In this document: piece by piece, positions 35,569 to 45,113 of the stretch
Layout of the letters: each line of letters opens with the position of its first letter
Position numbering within the stretch: position 1 is the first letter of the stretch
Translations under genes and position numbers: made by a program
NCBI RefSeq assembly: GCF_001183545.1
Contig: NZ_KQ236688.1
Location: 4,290,395 to 4,354,394, forward strand
DNA: 64,000 nucleotides
Direction of reading: 5' to 3'
DNA from: Cellvibrio sp. pealriver
Lineage (GTDB): Bacteria; Pseudomonadota; Gammaproteobacteria; Pseudomonadales; Cellvibrionaceae
Notes under the pieces: model-generated
Told to the model about the DNA's origin: nothing
Seen by the model: the letters and a program-made list of their open reading frames with translations, nothing else
Databases searched by the model: none

Positions 35569-36498
35569 TTAGAGTTGGGCACAGGCTGATAATGCGCCCA
35601 CTGCGGCAAGTGCAAAAATAATTTTAGGCAGCCGTTTTGCGTTTATTGTTTTAGTAATGCCGATGGTTCCCGCGATTATCAGTGCAGTAGAAATAAATTC
35701 TGCCTGGGTAAAACTCATTCCCCATAGGTGATATTCGCTGTTGATGCGGATCTTCTCAATTAATAAACGTTCGAATCCGCTCAACAACAAATACACAGAA
35801 AAAAGAAATCCCGTTTGGTGATGATGTTTGCGGATGCGCCATAAAATCGCGAAGATAAAAAATGCCGCAAGCGCTTCGTAAAGTGGTGTTGGATAAACGC
35901 CCGGTGCGGGAATAGCTATGCCAGCAACATTGTTCTCGTAAGTTTGCGCCCAAAACCAATTAGGTAGCCACTCAGGTTTGAGTGCCATGTTGGCTGCTGT
36001 GCCCCAGTCTCCGTCGCCGGATATTTGACAGCCCAAGCGGCCAATTCCGTAACCTAGAATCATCGATGGCGCTAGCGCGTCCAGCATGGGTGTAATAGCT
36101 ACTGCGCGTTTTTTTAAAAATATTGCGCCAGCGATAGCACCTACAATCAGTCCACCATAAATGGAAAATCCATCGCGTGAAAAAATCATTGCAGCTGGAT
36201 TTTGTATAAATTCACGTGGGTATTCGAGCAGATGAAATAAACGCGCACCTATTATGCCAAAAATTGCGCAGATCACGGCCAAATCTGAAACCAGTTCATG
36301 AGTGGCAGTTTCTTTGTTGCGATATTTTATGTGTGTTGGTAGCAAGCCACATTGCTCAAAACGAATAACTTCTTTTTTACCAATCCACGCTGCGGTAGCA
36401 ATAGCGAGCGCGACAAATGCGCCGAACATCGCAATTGGAAGATGGATGTTCGTGCCGAAAATGTCGTTAATTAAATCGCTTAAATAAGGGTAAGACAT
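35569..36498 (-). CDS. Prolipoprotein diacylglyceryl transferase-family protein (Lgt-like)
   Basis: 309 residues, about seven membrane segments. Lgt marks: GARLFHLLEYP, FSIYGGLIVG, the signature GRLGCQISGDGDWG in place of the usual G-R-x-G-N-F-x-N-x-E, YPTPLYEAL and FERLLIEKIRIN. Lgt adds diacylglyceryl to the lipobox Cys. The altered signature and the N-terminal extension suggest a divergent paralogue rather than the housekeeping enzyme, which usually sits next to thyA. Whether it is active on prolipoproteins cannot be told. Confidence 0.75.
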   Translation of the reverse strand: MSYPYLSDLINDIFGTNIHLPIAMFGAFVALAIATAAWIGKKEVIRFEQCGLLPTHIKYRNKETATHELVSDLAVICAIFGIIGARLFHLLEYPREFIQNPAAMIFSRDGFSIYGGLIVGAIAGAIFLKKRAVAITPMLDALAPSMILGYGIGRLGCQISGDGDWGTAANMALKPEWLPNWFWAQTYENNVAGIAIPAPGVYPTPLYEALAAFFIFAILWRIRKHHHQTGFLFSVYLLLSGFERLLIEKIRINSEYHLWGMSFTQAEFISTALIIAGTIGITKTINAKRLPKIIFALAAVGALSACAQL

Positions 36499-36541
36499 TA
36501 AATTAATTTCCTTGTCGTCACGTTATAGTTGGGGGATTCAA

Positions 36542-37864
36542 TCAATGCAACTTCAAACGTGGGCGCAGCCAGCGGTTTAATCGTCCGCCCAGCATAATTA
36601 ATCCGGTGCGGATTAAACCGTGAATCGCGATCTGGTGCATGCGGTACAGTGATATGTACACCATGCGCGCCAGACGCCCTTCGATAAACATACTGCCTTT
36701 GCTTAAATTACCCATCAAATTTCCGACAGTAGAATAACTTGCTAATGAAATGAGCGAGCCGTGGTCGGTGTATTTGTAAGCTTGCATAGGTTTATTGTTG
36801 AGCGTGGCAATCAAGTTTTTATAACAAGTGCTTGCCATTTGGTGCGCAGATTGTGCGCGTGGCGGAACACGGCTGCCATCTGGATTAGTAAATTGTGCGC
36901 AATCGCCAATAGCGAAAATAGTGGCATCGCGTGTGGTTTGCAAAAATTCATTTACATGAAGTTGATTGATGCGGTTAGTTTCAAGCCCCGCGATATTCGC
37001 CATAAAGTCGGGCACTTTAATCCCCGCTGCCCACACCATAATGTCGGCCGAAATTAATTGGCCATCTTTAGTGTGCAAGCCTTCTTTGGATGCCGAGGTA
37101 ATCATAGTGTTGAGTTTGACATCGACACCAATTTTTACCAATTCACTGTGCGCTGAGCCGGAAATACGCTCAGGCAGTGCAGGCAAAATACGTGAGCCAG
37201 CTTCAACCAGTGTTACATGAAGGTGATCGTTTGATACCGCATCAAAACCATAATTGTGAATTTCATGTACCGCGTGGTGCAATTCTGCAGACAGCTCAAC
37301 ACCAGTTGCACCGGCACCGACAATCGCAATGCGCACGTGTTCGTTTGAACCGCTTACACGTTGAATGTGCAAAAATTTATTCAGTAACTTGGTGTGGAAT
37401 TTATGTGCTTGGGTGGGGCTATCAAGGAACAGGCAATGTTCTTTAACGCCAGCTGTGTTGAAGTCATTGGACATGGAGCCGAGTGCAATCACCAGGTAAT
37501 CGTAAGGAATTCGTGTTGAGGGTAAAAACTCCACACCGTCTTCATCTTGCATGGGTGCCAATACAACTTCACGCGTTTCACGGTCGATATCAATCATGGT
37601 GCCGACACGAAAGAAAAAATGATGCGCGTTGGCGTGGCCGCGATAACTCACCGCATCAACATCTTCATCCATAGTGCCCACCGCAATTTCATGCAGCAAT
37701 GGTTTCCATAAATGCGTGGTGTTGCGGTCAATCAGGGTGACTTCCGCTTTGTTTTTGCGGCCTAGCTTATTGCCCAGTTTGGTGGCGAGTTCAAGCCCGC
37801 CAGCGCCGCCGCCAACTACCACAATGCGCGGTTTGGTTGGCGATGTAGTTGATGATGTTTGCAT
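36542..37864 (-). CDS. ndh: Type II NADH dehydrogenase (NDH-2)
   Basis: 440 residues. Two Rossmann folds: FAD-binding [17 protein letters not shown] at the N-terminus and NAD(P)H-binding [17 protein letters not shown] near 170. Also [11 protein letters not shown] and FAIGDCAQF of the disulfide-oxidoreductase superfamily, and an amphipathic C-terminus ending in a basic tail that suits peripheral binding to the inner membrane. Passes electrons from NADH to quinone without pumping. Single gene. Confidence 0.9.
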   Translation of the reverse strand: MQTSSTTSPTKPRIVVVGGGAGGLELATKLGNKLGRKNKAEVTLIDRNTTHLWKPLLHEIAVGTMDEDVDAVSYRGHANAHHFFFRVGTMIDIDRETREVVLAPMQDEDGVEFLPSTRIPYDYLVIALGSMSNDFNTAGVKEHCLFLDSPTQAHKFHTKLLNKFLHIQRVSGSNEHVRIAIVGAGATGVELSAELHHAVHEIHNYGFDAVSNDHLHVTLVEAGSRILPALPERISGSAHSELVKIGVDVKLNTMITSASKEGLHTKDGQLISADIMVWAAGIKVPDFMANIAGLETNRINQLHVNEFLQTTRDATIFAIGDCAQFTNPDGSRVPPRAQSAHQMASTCYKNLIATLNNKPMQAYKYTDHGSLISLASYSTVGNLMGNLSKGSMFIEGRLARMVYISLYRMHQIAIHGLIRTGLIMLGGRLNRWLRPRLKLH

Positions 37865-37926
37865 GGTGCTACCTGCATATTAAGTGGATAAATCGTCTGA
37901 CGGCACAGCGAGCCATCTGCCCGCTG

Positions 37927-39408
37927 TTAATGATCAAGGCCGTTTAAAAAATGTTTTGCCAGTGGCCGCTCGATAAAGCGGTAGGTGTTTTGTGCCAGCG
38001 CAGCGGAAAAAAGTTTGCGCGCTGAGGGCAAATTTCCAGCGCGATAATCGCGATAGCCGGAATAAAAAAAGTATTCAGTGCGCTCACAGCGGTTGCTGGC
38101 ATTTTGCCTGAATTGATTGCGCGACATTTTGTTCGTCCAATAAGCATAGACGGCTGCCTCCCATTCGCTACGGAAACCCAGTTTTCGCTGCGTGATCAGG
38201 CTGGAAAAATCCAGGTCAGCTTGTTGGCCAATAATGTCTGCTTTGGCGACATCATAAACGCTGATATTTTGTTGGGATTGTAAATAGTCTGTAAAACTCA
38301 GGGCGGCTTTCTGCCAATCACCGGCGTTCATGTAAATTTCGTGATGCGATGGGTCAGTATTGGCCAAGCCTTTTTGCGTGGCTTGTGCGAGCAGTTCGTA
38401 AGCCTTTCCATGATTGCCTAGCATGGAATAATTTTGTGCATGGAAGGCGATATTGTCGGCGCTGGGGTCCAGCTCAATCAAAATGCCGGATTCATGCAGC
38501 GCCAATTGGTACTGGTTTTGATCGAGGAATAAGCGCGCCAATGCGTAGTGGAGGCTTGCATTGTCAGGCGCAAACGGAACCGCTTGTTGGTAGTAATTGA
38601 TAGCCTTTTTAAGGTAAGCATTTTTTTCATAACTACAGCCACTCGCCTCTGCGCTGGCCTCATAAGTGGTTGCTATAGCTTCGTACAAATCTTCAGACGG
38701 TTTTACTTGCTCTTCACCCAATTTGAGTGTTGCCAGTGCGAGCGGATAATAACTGGCCTCGCGGTACATGCGTGCCAGTTGAACATAGGCTTTATCCATT
38801 TCCGGTTGTTCATGAATCGCTGCCAGCAATGCGCGATGAAGCGGTTCGGGGTTATCATCTCCCGATTTTTTTTGTTCCAGATACTGTTGTAAAAATACAC
38901 CCAGCGAAGGTGCGTTAACTTCAAGCCGGTGAGCTGCTGACATTTGCATAAAAATATTATGCGCTTTTGTATAGGCATTATCTTTGCCTGCGACGACATC
39001 TTCATAATAGAGGTTATACAGCAGCTTTAACGTGGAAGGATTCCCCGGCACTAAATGTAAAATATGGCGCAAATGTTTTTCGGCTTGTGCGCGGTAATAC
39101 GGATTTTTTTGCTTTTCATTTTCGGCCAAATACGCAAGGCTCAATTCATAGAGCAGTTCAGCATTGTCAGGCTCTGTTTTGATCCGCGTTTCCAGCGCAA
39201 GCAGTTCGGCGGTTTTATTTTCAATGGCCAGATTGGCAGCGGAATCAGTAGTGAAAACCGTCGTGCTCTGATTTTTTACCGGCGCATTATGCGGTACCTG
39301 ACTACAGCCAAACAGCGCACTGGCGAGCACTGCACAAACTAAACCGGTGCGCAGGAACGGTATGCCGCAGCGTATAGAATTCTTACCGTCATAAGCCTTT
39401 AATTGCAT
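37927..39408 (-). CDS. TPR-repeat lipoprotein
   Basis: 493 residues from ATG 39408, which has GAGGTG directly upstream. Lipobox ALFGC then tetratricopeptide repeats over most of the length (for example LLYELSLAYLAENEKQ, YYQQAVPFAPDNASLHYALARLFLDQNQY). The C-terminal part (WTNKMSRNQFRQNASNRCE, then YFFYSGYRDYRAGNLPSARKLFSAAL) is a conserved-looking tail. Starts 10 nt after the DUF3857 protein stop, so the two form an operon and probably act together in the periplasm. Specific function unknown. Confidence 0.8.
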   Translation of the reverse strand: MQLKAYDGKNSIRCGIPFLRTGLVCAVLASALFGCSQVPHNAPVKNQSTTVFTTDSAANLAIENKTAELLALETRIKTEPDNAELLYELSLAYLAENEKQKNPYYRAQAEKHLRHILHLVPGNPSTLKLLYNLYYEDVVAGKDNAYTKAHNIFMQMSAAHRLEVNAPSLGVFLQQYLEQKKSGDDNPEPLHRALLAAIHEQPEMDKAYVQLARMYREASYYPLALATLKLGEEQVKPSEDLYEAIATTYEASAEASGCSYEKNAYLKKAINYYQQAVPFAPDNASLHYALARLFLDQNQYQLALHESGILIELDPSADNIAFHAQNYSMLGNHGKAYELLAQATQKGLANTDPSHHEIYMNAGDWQKAALSFTDYLQSQQNISVYDVAKADIIGQQADLDFSSLITQRKLGFRSEWEAAVYAYWTNKMSRNQFRQNASNRCERTEYFFYSGYRDYRAGNLPSARKLFSAALAQNTYRFIERPLAKHFLNGLDH

Positions 39409-39418
39409 TGCATCCACC

Positions 39419-41686
39419 TCAGAATTGATAGCCCAAGGCTTCTGCTGTTTTAAAGGAGGCATCGGATTCTGTTAACAGCTGGTTGTATCCCTGTGCCAAG
39501 CCCAATATGTAATAAGCTTCTGCTTTTTTGGGCGATGCTTTTACCGCTTGCTGTGCAATATCCAGCGATTTTTTGTAGTCGCCATTTTTGATGTGCAATT
39601 TGGCCAGTGCAATCAAGCTGGCAACATCGGATTTACCATTGTTGTTCAGTGCAGAATTTTCCAGTGCCAATAATTCGGCAGAGGTTTTGTTGTACTCGTA
39701 AGACAATAACCAATCATTGGATTCCTGCAGTGCATTGGTTTTTTGATAAAAGTCGGCGTAATCAGCCACAGGTACTTGCACCGTTTTGGCGGTGAATGTT
39801 TGGTTGACGATATAGCGATTTTTTTCCTCGCTGCCAGTTTGCACCAAACGGTAGTACGCGTTATCGATATTTTCGCCCTGGGTTTTTAACAGCAGGCGAT
39901 GTTCCGGGCTTGGGCTGTTGAACACAACACGCGAGCGCAGCGTGAAACCCGGGTCTACGGCATAGGGTTGTTTGCGGTCTTGCGGTTTGTGCAGGTTGCG
40001 CAAATCAGCAAATAAATTAGTGAGCTGGGTAATGCTGAAGGAATAATTGATGGGTTCTTTTTTTCCGCCCCAGACATTAGTGAAAACAAAACGCCCGTGA
40101 ATTGTAAACGGCTGCCACATATTATCGGCGTTGCTTGCAGTTAATTCGGTCACTTCAGCCGAGTTGTAAATCTGGCCAATCAATTCGCGGAAATATTTAT
40201 CGCGCTCATGGGAGTATTGCCACATGCTGCGCAAGCGCTGCTCATACATGCCGCCTAATTGTAATTTGAAACTGGCAGAGGCATTGCGACCATCAAACTT
40301 ATCAAAAACCAATTCAAGATCAGCAAGGTGTTCGCGTTCATTTAGTTCGGGCAGTGTGCTAATGGTTTGCGTATCGCTATTAACGACCAATGCAGGCTGG
40401 CCTTCGATGCCGAGTGAAAAACCGGGGTACAAACTGGTTTCGCCGGTGGTGTCCATCCATATTTCCGGCTGGCCTTGTTGGGCGGGAATATGCACGATCA
40501 TATGGTCAAAGCTCACGCCGGGTACGCGCATATCGGGTACACCGCGGCCACGGGTAATAATCAGTGCCGGGTCGGCTTTTATACCCAGTTTGCGCAGCAG
40601 CATCACAGCTAATACGGTTTGGTCTTTGCAATCACCGTAACCATTTTTTAATACTTCAAATGCATCGTGGGGTTCATAACCACCGCGGCCTACGTGGGCA
40701 AATACGTAGCGCACACGGTCTTGTATTGCGCGATAAACTGCCTTGGTTTTTTGCTCGTGTGTGAGCGCGGTCTTTTTGATCTCGGCAATCAATGCATCCA
40801 ATTTTTCATCGCTGATTAAATGCGGTTCCACCAAGGCATCGGCCCAGCGCGCAACATCGTTCCATTTACTGGTGGTAGATACACGTAAATAGGGCGCATA
40901 GTCGTGCGTGCGCGGCATATTGTTTTGCAATTCAATTTTGGCGAGATTTTTTCCTGTCCAGGTAATGGTTTGTTGGTCGCCTTTGGTGCTGCGTTTTTGG
41001 GTGATGGGAAAACGGCTTTGGTCAAATGCGTTGGTATCGCTGCTGGTGAGCTGGATTTTTTTCGGCGCGGTGATTTGCAACTCGCTAATGCTGATAGCAT
41101 CGGCGCGCGAGCCTTGGCCAGCCGCGCGGTCTTCCCACCAGTGAAAACTGAAACTGTCAAACCATTGGTCGGGCACCATTTTTTTGATGTCGGTGTAGCG
41201 ATATTGGAATTCAATAATCGATCCTTTGCGCACATTGGGGAGCGAAAACAATAATTCCTTGCGGTCGTGATAAAAATTTTCGTCGGTCGGGCTTTGGATT
41301 TGTGTCGCATCGGCTTTGATGCTATCTATCTTGCCATCCGGTGTGCGCACATTGGCAAATTCCAGTGCGATGTCTTCATAAAAACTGTTGAAGCTCACAC
41401 TAATCTGGCTGTAATCACGCACCGCTTCATCGCTGTTGATATACACCGCCACATAGGATGTAGCATGGCTCATCAGTTGCTCATCAATATGCACATGGGT
41501 TTTGCGCAAAATAACCTGAGCTTCTCCGGCTTTGTTTGCATCAACACTGCTCGCCAATGTTTTTAATGCAGGTGCAATACGATGGACTTTTTTATCCTCT
41601 GCATTCGCATGACTGCTGCTTGCGGCCAACAATAAACTGCAAATAGCGATTACATGCAGGTATCGGCTGAAGAAAAATTCTGACAC
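39419..41686 (-). CDS. DUF3857/transglutaminase-like protein with C-terminal TPRs
   Basis: 755 residues from GTG 41686, preceded by GGAG at 7 nt and giving a signal peptide (YLHVIAICSLLLAASSSHA); an open frame continues 138 nt upstream but would overlap the oxidoreductase gene. A DUF3857 beta-domain is followed by a transglutaminase-like core with catalytic Cys in GYGDCKDQT, His in SFDHMIVHIP and Asp in WMDTTGE, then a TPR tail. Such proteins are periplasmic with unproven roles, perhaps peptide cross-linking or cleavage. The partner TPR lipoprotein follows after 10 nt. Confidence 0.85.
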   Translation of the reverse strand: MSEFFFSRYLHVIAICSLLLAASSSHANAEDKKVHRIAPALKTLASSVDANKAGEAQVILRKTHVHIDEQLMSHATSYVAVYINSDEAVRDYSQISVSFNSFYEDIALEFANVRTPDGKIDSIKADATQIQSPTDENFYHDRKELLFSLPNVRKGSIIEFQYRYTDIKKMVPDQWFDSFSFHWWEDRAAGQGSRADAISISELQITAPKKIQLTSSDTNAFDQSRFPITQKRSTKGDQQTITWTGKNLAKIELQNNMPRTHDYAPYLRVSTTSKWNDVARWADALVEPHLISDEKLDALIAEIKKTALTHEQKTKAVYRAIQDRVRYVFAHVGRGGYEPHDAFEVLKNGYGDCKDQTVLAVMLLRKLGIKADPALIITRGRGVPDMRVPGVSFDHMIVHIPAQQGQPEIWMDTTGETSLYPGFSLGIEGQPALVVNSDTQTISTLPELNEREHLADLELVFDKFDGRNASASFKLQLGGMYEQRLRSMWQYSHERDKYFRELIGQIYNSAEVTELTASNADNMWQPFTIHGRFVFTNVWGGKKEPINYSFSITQLTNLFADLRNLHKPQDRKQPYAVDPGFTLRSRVVFNSPSPEHRLLLKTQGENIDNAYYRLVQTGSEEKNRYIVNQTFTAKTVQVPVADYADFYQKTNALQESNDWLLSYEYNKTSAELLALENSALNNNGKSDVASLIALAKLHIKNGDYKKSLDIAQQAVKASPKKAEAYYILGLAQGYNQLLTESDASFKTAEALGYQF

Positions 41687-41750
41687 TCGCGCTCTCCAAA
41701 GATGTAACGGTGATGTGTTATCGACAACAAGGCCTATATTCAGATGATTA

Positions 41751-42743
41751 TTAAACCCGAACCCAACGGCGCTCTGCAGCACTTTGAAAAATGGCATCGA
41801 TGCAACGCATATTAGCGATGGCATCTTCCAATGCGGTCGGCACCGGCGTGTTATTGAAAATGCTCAAGGCTAATGCATCGCCCATTGCGCCGTAATGGTT
41901 ATTATCCGGCACTTCAATTTCCTCAACTACACGGTTACGGGTGATGCGGATTTTTTGCACCGGCAGGCCGCTGTCGTTATAAAACGGGCGCTCGATGTAA
42001 AGGCTGCCTTGATCGCCAAATGCTTCGGCGTATTGCTGCGCTTCAATTTTGGTTGCTGCGGTAAAGCTCGCGGTACCTGCCGGAAATTCCATAATGCCAG
42101 AGGTCAGGCAATCCACTTCTTCACCGGGCATAGGCGTAATCTGGCCGAGTACATTGTTGGGCTCTTCATTAAATAACCAGCGCGACAATGAAACGGAATA
42201 ACAGCCAATATCCAGCAGCGCACCGCCGCCCCATTCAGCTTTGTTGCGAATGTTATCCGGCTCGCGGTTGTTGTAAGAAAAATGCGAATGCACGGCGTAG
42301 AGTTTGCCAATTGCACCCTCATCAACCAGTTTTTTTGCCAGCTGCCATTGTGGGTGAAAGCGATACATAAACGCTTCCATGACTTTCAAGTGCGGATGCG
42401 CACGCGCGGCATCTACCAGGCGCTGCGCATCGGCGGTATTTAACCCGAGCGGTTTTTCACAGAGCACATGTTTGCCTGCTTGCAGCGCTTTGATCGACCA
42501 GTCCACATGCAGGTGATTGGGCAGCGGATTGTAAATCGCATCAATCTGCGGATCGGCCAACATATCTTCGTAACTGCCATAGGCCTGTGCGATGCCTAAT
42601 GAGTCAGCAGTAGCGCGAGCGTTTTGCAAATCGCGTGAGCAGATAGCAACGACTGCATTGTGTTGGGAGGCCTGCAGGGCAGGGATAACTTTTTCGCGGC
42701 CAATTTTGGCGGTGCTGAGCACGCCCCAACGGAGTTTTTGCAT
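41751..42743 (-). CDS. Gfo/Idh/MocA-family oxidoreductase
   Basis: 330 residues. N-terminal Rossmann fold (LRWGVLSTAKIGREKVIPAL), the family motif CEKPLGLN with catalytic Lys, and a C-terminal alpha/beta substrate domain (FSYNNREPDNIRNKAEWGGG, then LLDIGCYSVSLSRWLF). Enzymes of this subgroup include NADP-dependent D-xylose dehydrogenases and other sugar dehydrogenases; the substrate is not decidable. 64 bp upstream of the DUF3857 gene on the same strand. Confidence 0.87.
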   Translation of the reverse strand: MQKLRWGVLSTAKIGREKVIPALQASQHNAVVAICSRDLQNARATADSLGIAQAYGSYEDMLADPQIDAIYNPLPNHLHVDWSIKALQAGKHVLCEKPLGLNTADAQRLVDAARAHPHLKVMEAFMYRFHPQWQLAKKLVDEGAIGKLYAVHSHFSYNNREPDNIRNKAEWGGGALLDIGCYSVSLSRWLFNEEPNNVLGQITPMPGEEVDCLTSGIMEFPAGTASFTAATKIEAQQYAEAFGDQGSLYIERPFYNDSGLPVQKIRITRNRVVEEIEVPDNNHYGAMGDALALSIFNNTPVPTALEDAIANMRCIDAIFQSAAERRWVRV

Positions 42744-42914
42744 AAGGGTTCCTGAGCTAAAAAGCAGATTATTGTGCGGATTTCAGCCTGGCGTAAGCAC
42801 CAGTGCCTTAGTGAGTAGTAGTGGGGAGCAGTGTAGCGCAAGCGCGGCTCAGGGGGTGAGCCGCGCAGGGTTTTTGGTGCGGAAAAAGCGGGGAATTAAC
42901 AGTAAAAAAACAGA

Positions 42915-43577
42915 CTACCAGGGCAGCAGATCGCCATTGGAATGCCAGAAGCTGCCACTGTTCTCAAGAGTTAATCCATCGATGCGTTGGCTCAGGCGCT
43001 GCGCGGATACATCGGCAGAAATATCGCCGCCAAAATTGACCATCGCGGTTTGCACGTAACCCGGGTGGAGAATCGCCACGGCAATGCCGCGCGGTTTTAA
43101 ATCCCGCGCGAGTGATACCGCCGCCGCATTCAGCGCTGCTTTGGACATGCGGTAGCCGTAATAACCGCCCGAGCTGTTATCGGCAATAGAGCCCATGCGG
43201 CTGGTAATAAAGGCGATTTTCGCACCGGCAGCCAGATTGCCCAGTAGTGCCTCGGTCACCCGCAGCGGTGCTTCGGCGTTGACCAGAAATTGCTGTTGCA
43301 CGGATTGGTAATCAATATCGCCCAGGGCTTCATGCAGAAAAATACCGGCGTTGTTAATCAGCAAATCAATCGATTTACCGTCTAACCGGTCGGCCAGCTG
43401 CGCTACCGCCTGCGCATCGGTCACATCTACACCGGCCACTACCAGCGCGCCGGATTCCGTTAACTCCGGTGATGCGGTTCGGCATACGCCAATCACGTTC
43501 CAGCCCTGCGCCAAATAGGTTTTGCACAATGCCAAACCAATCCCGCGATTCGCGCCCGTCACCAATACTGTTTTCAT
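42915..43577 (-). CDS. Short-chain dehydrogenase/reductase
   Basis: 220 residues. Classical SDR signature: TGANRGIGLAL cofactor loop, LINNAGIF, active-site Ser in ITSRMGS and Y-x-x-x-K in YGYRMSK. Similar to bacterial CsgA/carbonyl-reductase-like SDRs of 220-230 residues. Lies 64 bp after the DUF2798 gene and divergent from the LysR regulator, which probably controls it. The 170 bp between it and the oxidoreductase gene start hold nothing recognised. Confidence 0.87.
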   Translation of the reverse strand: MKTVLVTGANRGIGLALCKTYLAQGWNVIGVCRTASPELTESGALVVAGVDVTDAQAVAQLADRLDGKSIDLLINNAGIFLHEALGDIDYQSVQQQFLVNAEAPLRVTEALLGNLAAGAKIAFITSRMGSIADNSSGGYYGYRMSKAALNAAAVSLARDLKPRGIAVAILHPGYVQTAMVNFGGDISADVSAQRLSQRIDGLTLENSGSFWHSNGDLLPW

Positions 43578-43641
43578 TTTGTACGTCTCCTCAAGGCCAT
43601 AACGATAGCGCCAAAGGGTAATCCATTCGCTGGTGCACGGG

Positions 43642-43914
43642 TTAATTTTTTACCGTGTGCTTAACCAGCAGCATCACCAGCGGGCGCACCAACAAAATAC
43701 AAAAGAAGGCCGATGGCATGGCAATGCTATAAGCGTGGACGACCTGCGCCAGATAGTGATCAGCAATGCCGCTATTGGCTGCCACGATAATCAGCGACAT
43801 CAAAAACGCCATGATCGCCGACATATAAAACGCGAACACAAGCGGCGTAAAGCGGGCGGGCAGCTTGCGGCTGTTGGTGGGTTTAAGGGTGATGTTGATA
43901 TTGGCTTCTTGCAT
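43642..43914 (-). CDS. DUF2798 membrane protein
   Basis: 90 residues from ATG 43914 with GAGGA 6 nt upstream; a longer reading to 43959 lacks a ribosome-binding site. Two membrane segments (about 22-45 and 55-80) and the short DUF2798 pattern (KLPARFTPLVFAFYMSAIMAF, then AMPSAFFCILLVRPLVMLLV). Function unknown. DUF2798 genes often lie next to LysR or SDR genes, as here. Confidence 0.75.
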   Translation of the reverse strand: MQEANINITLKPTNSRKLPARFTPLVFAFYMSAIMAFLMSLIIVAANSGIADHYLAQVVHAYSIAMPSAFFCILLVRPLVMLLVKHTVKN

Positions 43915-44031
43915 AGGATTTCCTCGGAAATAGGGTTCTCGGTTCGCTAATACAGGCAAATTTGCCTGCCAGTGAATGCACTTTACGGCGAGTCTGTTGG
44001 GCGCGGTAGATGGTCAATGGCTTCTGCTATA

Positions 44032-44050
44032 TTAAGTAAAACTTACTAAT
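44032..44050. promoter_or_regulatory. Inverted repeat before lysR, candidate LysR binding site
   Basis: TTAAGTAA-AAC-TTACTAAT matches at 7 of 8 pairs and lies 21 nt before the lysR ATG in the divergent region with DUF2798/SDR, a usual place for an autoregulatory site. Confidence 0.4.
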
Positions 44051-44071
44051 CAATTTATTTATTCGGAAGTT

Positions 44072-45004
44072 ATGGCGATGGATACATTACGCGGTATCGA
44101 GTGTTTTGTACGGGCAGTAGAAGGCGGCAGCATTGCGGCGGCAGCGCGACGCTTGGGCATCAGCGCCGCGGCGACCAGCCAGAATATCGCCCGTTTGGAG
44201 TCTTACCTGGATGTGCGCCTGCTCACCCGCACCACCCGCAGCCTGGCAATGACCGATGCTGGCCGCGTTTATTACGACAAAGTCGCGCTGTTAATCCATG
44301 AGTTGGAACTGGCGCGCGCCGCCGTAACCGATGCGCAGCAAGAACTGCAAGGCCGGTTATGCATCGCCTCCACCGCCGCGTTTAGCCGTCATGTACTCGC
44401 GCCCCTGATTCCCGCCTTTAACCAGCGCTATCCACGCTTGGAAATTGAAATCACCTCAACCGACCGGCGCGTGGATCACGTGCAGGAATCGGTGGATGTC
44501 AGCATCCGCATCAAACAGCAATTGGATGAAGGTTTAATCGCGCGCAAAATCGCCGCCATTCCCACCATTTTTTGTGCATCACCTGCGTACATCGCCCGTG
44601 CAGGCCGCCCCAAAACCCCAGCCGATTTGCGCGATCACGATTGCCTGGTATTCCGCCTCGCCGTTGACGGGCGTTTTTTGCGTTGGGGATTTGTAGAAAA
44701 CGGTTTGCGTTTTGATGCCGAAGTGCGCCCCGCCATTATCAGTGACGATATCGACGTACTCGCGCGCCTCGCCGTTGCAGGCGGCGGCATTACCCGCTTG
44801 GCCGCCTTCGTCGCCAACGATTATTTGCGCCGTGGCGAATTAAAAGAATTATTCACCTGCGACGAATGCACCGGCTTTAACGCAGAAATCGAACCACTGG
44901 ATATTTACGCCTGCGTGCGCGATCGCCACCAGTTAACCCCCAAAGTGCGCGCGTTTATGGATTATTTGGCGGAGGCGCTGCCTGCGGAGTGGAGGGTGGG
45001 GTAG
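44072..45004 (+). CDS. LysR-family transcriptional regulator
   Basis: 310 residues. N-terminal winged helix (ECFVRAVEGGSIAAAARRLG, then ATSQNIARLESYL) followed by the periplasmic-binding-like effector domain (LCIASTAAFSRHVLAPLIPAF). Close to the CrgA/AaeR-type group that regulates divergent oxidoreductase genes. The neighbouring SDR-DUF2798 pair is the obvious target. Its C-terminal segment HQLTPKVRAFMDYL recurs in a decayed copy at 55.6 kb. Confidence 0.92.
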   Translation: MAMDTLRGIECFVRAVEGGSIAAAARRLGISAAATSQNIARLESYLDVRLLTRTTRSLAMTDAGRVYYDKVALLIHELELARAAVTDAQQELQGRLCIASTAAFSRHVLAPLIPAFNQRYPRLEIEITSTDRRVDHVQESVDVSIRIKQQLDEGLIARKIAAIPTIFCASPAYIARAGRPKTPADLRDHDCLVFRLAVDGRFLRWGFVENGLRFDAEVRPAIISDDIDVLARLAVAGGGITRLAAFVANDYLRRGELKELFTCDECTGFNAEIEPLDIYACVRDRHQLTPKVRAFMDYLAEALPAEWRVG

Positions 45005-45052
45005 TTGTAGATGGTTATCGAAAGCAAAGTGCATGAATTTTTAATAAAAATA

Positions 45053-45081
45053 TTGGCAATTTGGACTGTGTTGTGTATTTT
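45053..45081 (+). promoter_or_regulatory. Probable promoter of the AbiE pair
   Basis: TTGGCA (5 of 6), exactly 17 bp, TATTTT (4 of 6), ending 32 nt before the antitoxin ATG. GTGT/ACAC-rich sequence across the -10 could serve autoregulation, but no clean palindrome is seen. Confidence 0.5.
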
Positions 45082-45113
45082 GTGTACAGGTGAGTCGAAT
45101 ATTGGGTGCGAAT

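Noticed and set aside
41687..41824. 46-residue extension of the DUF3857 protein
   Set aside because: Would overlap the oxidoreductase gene and hide the signal peptide; GTG 41686 has GGAG at good spacing.
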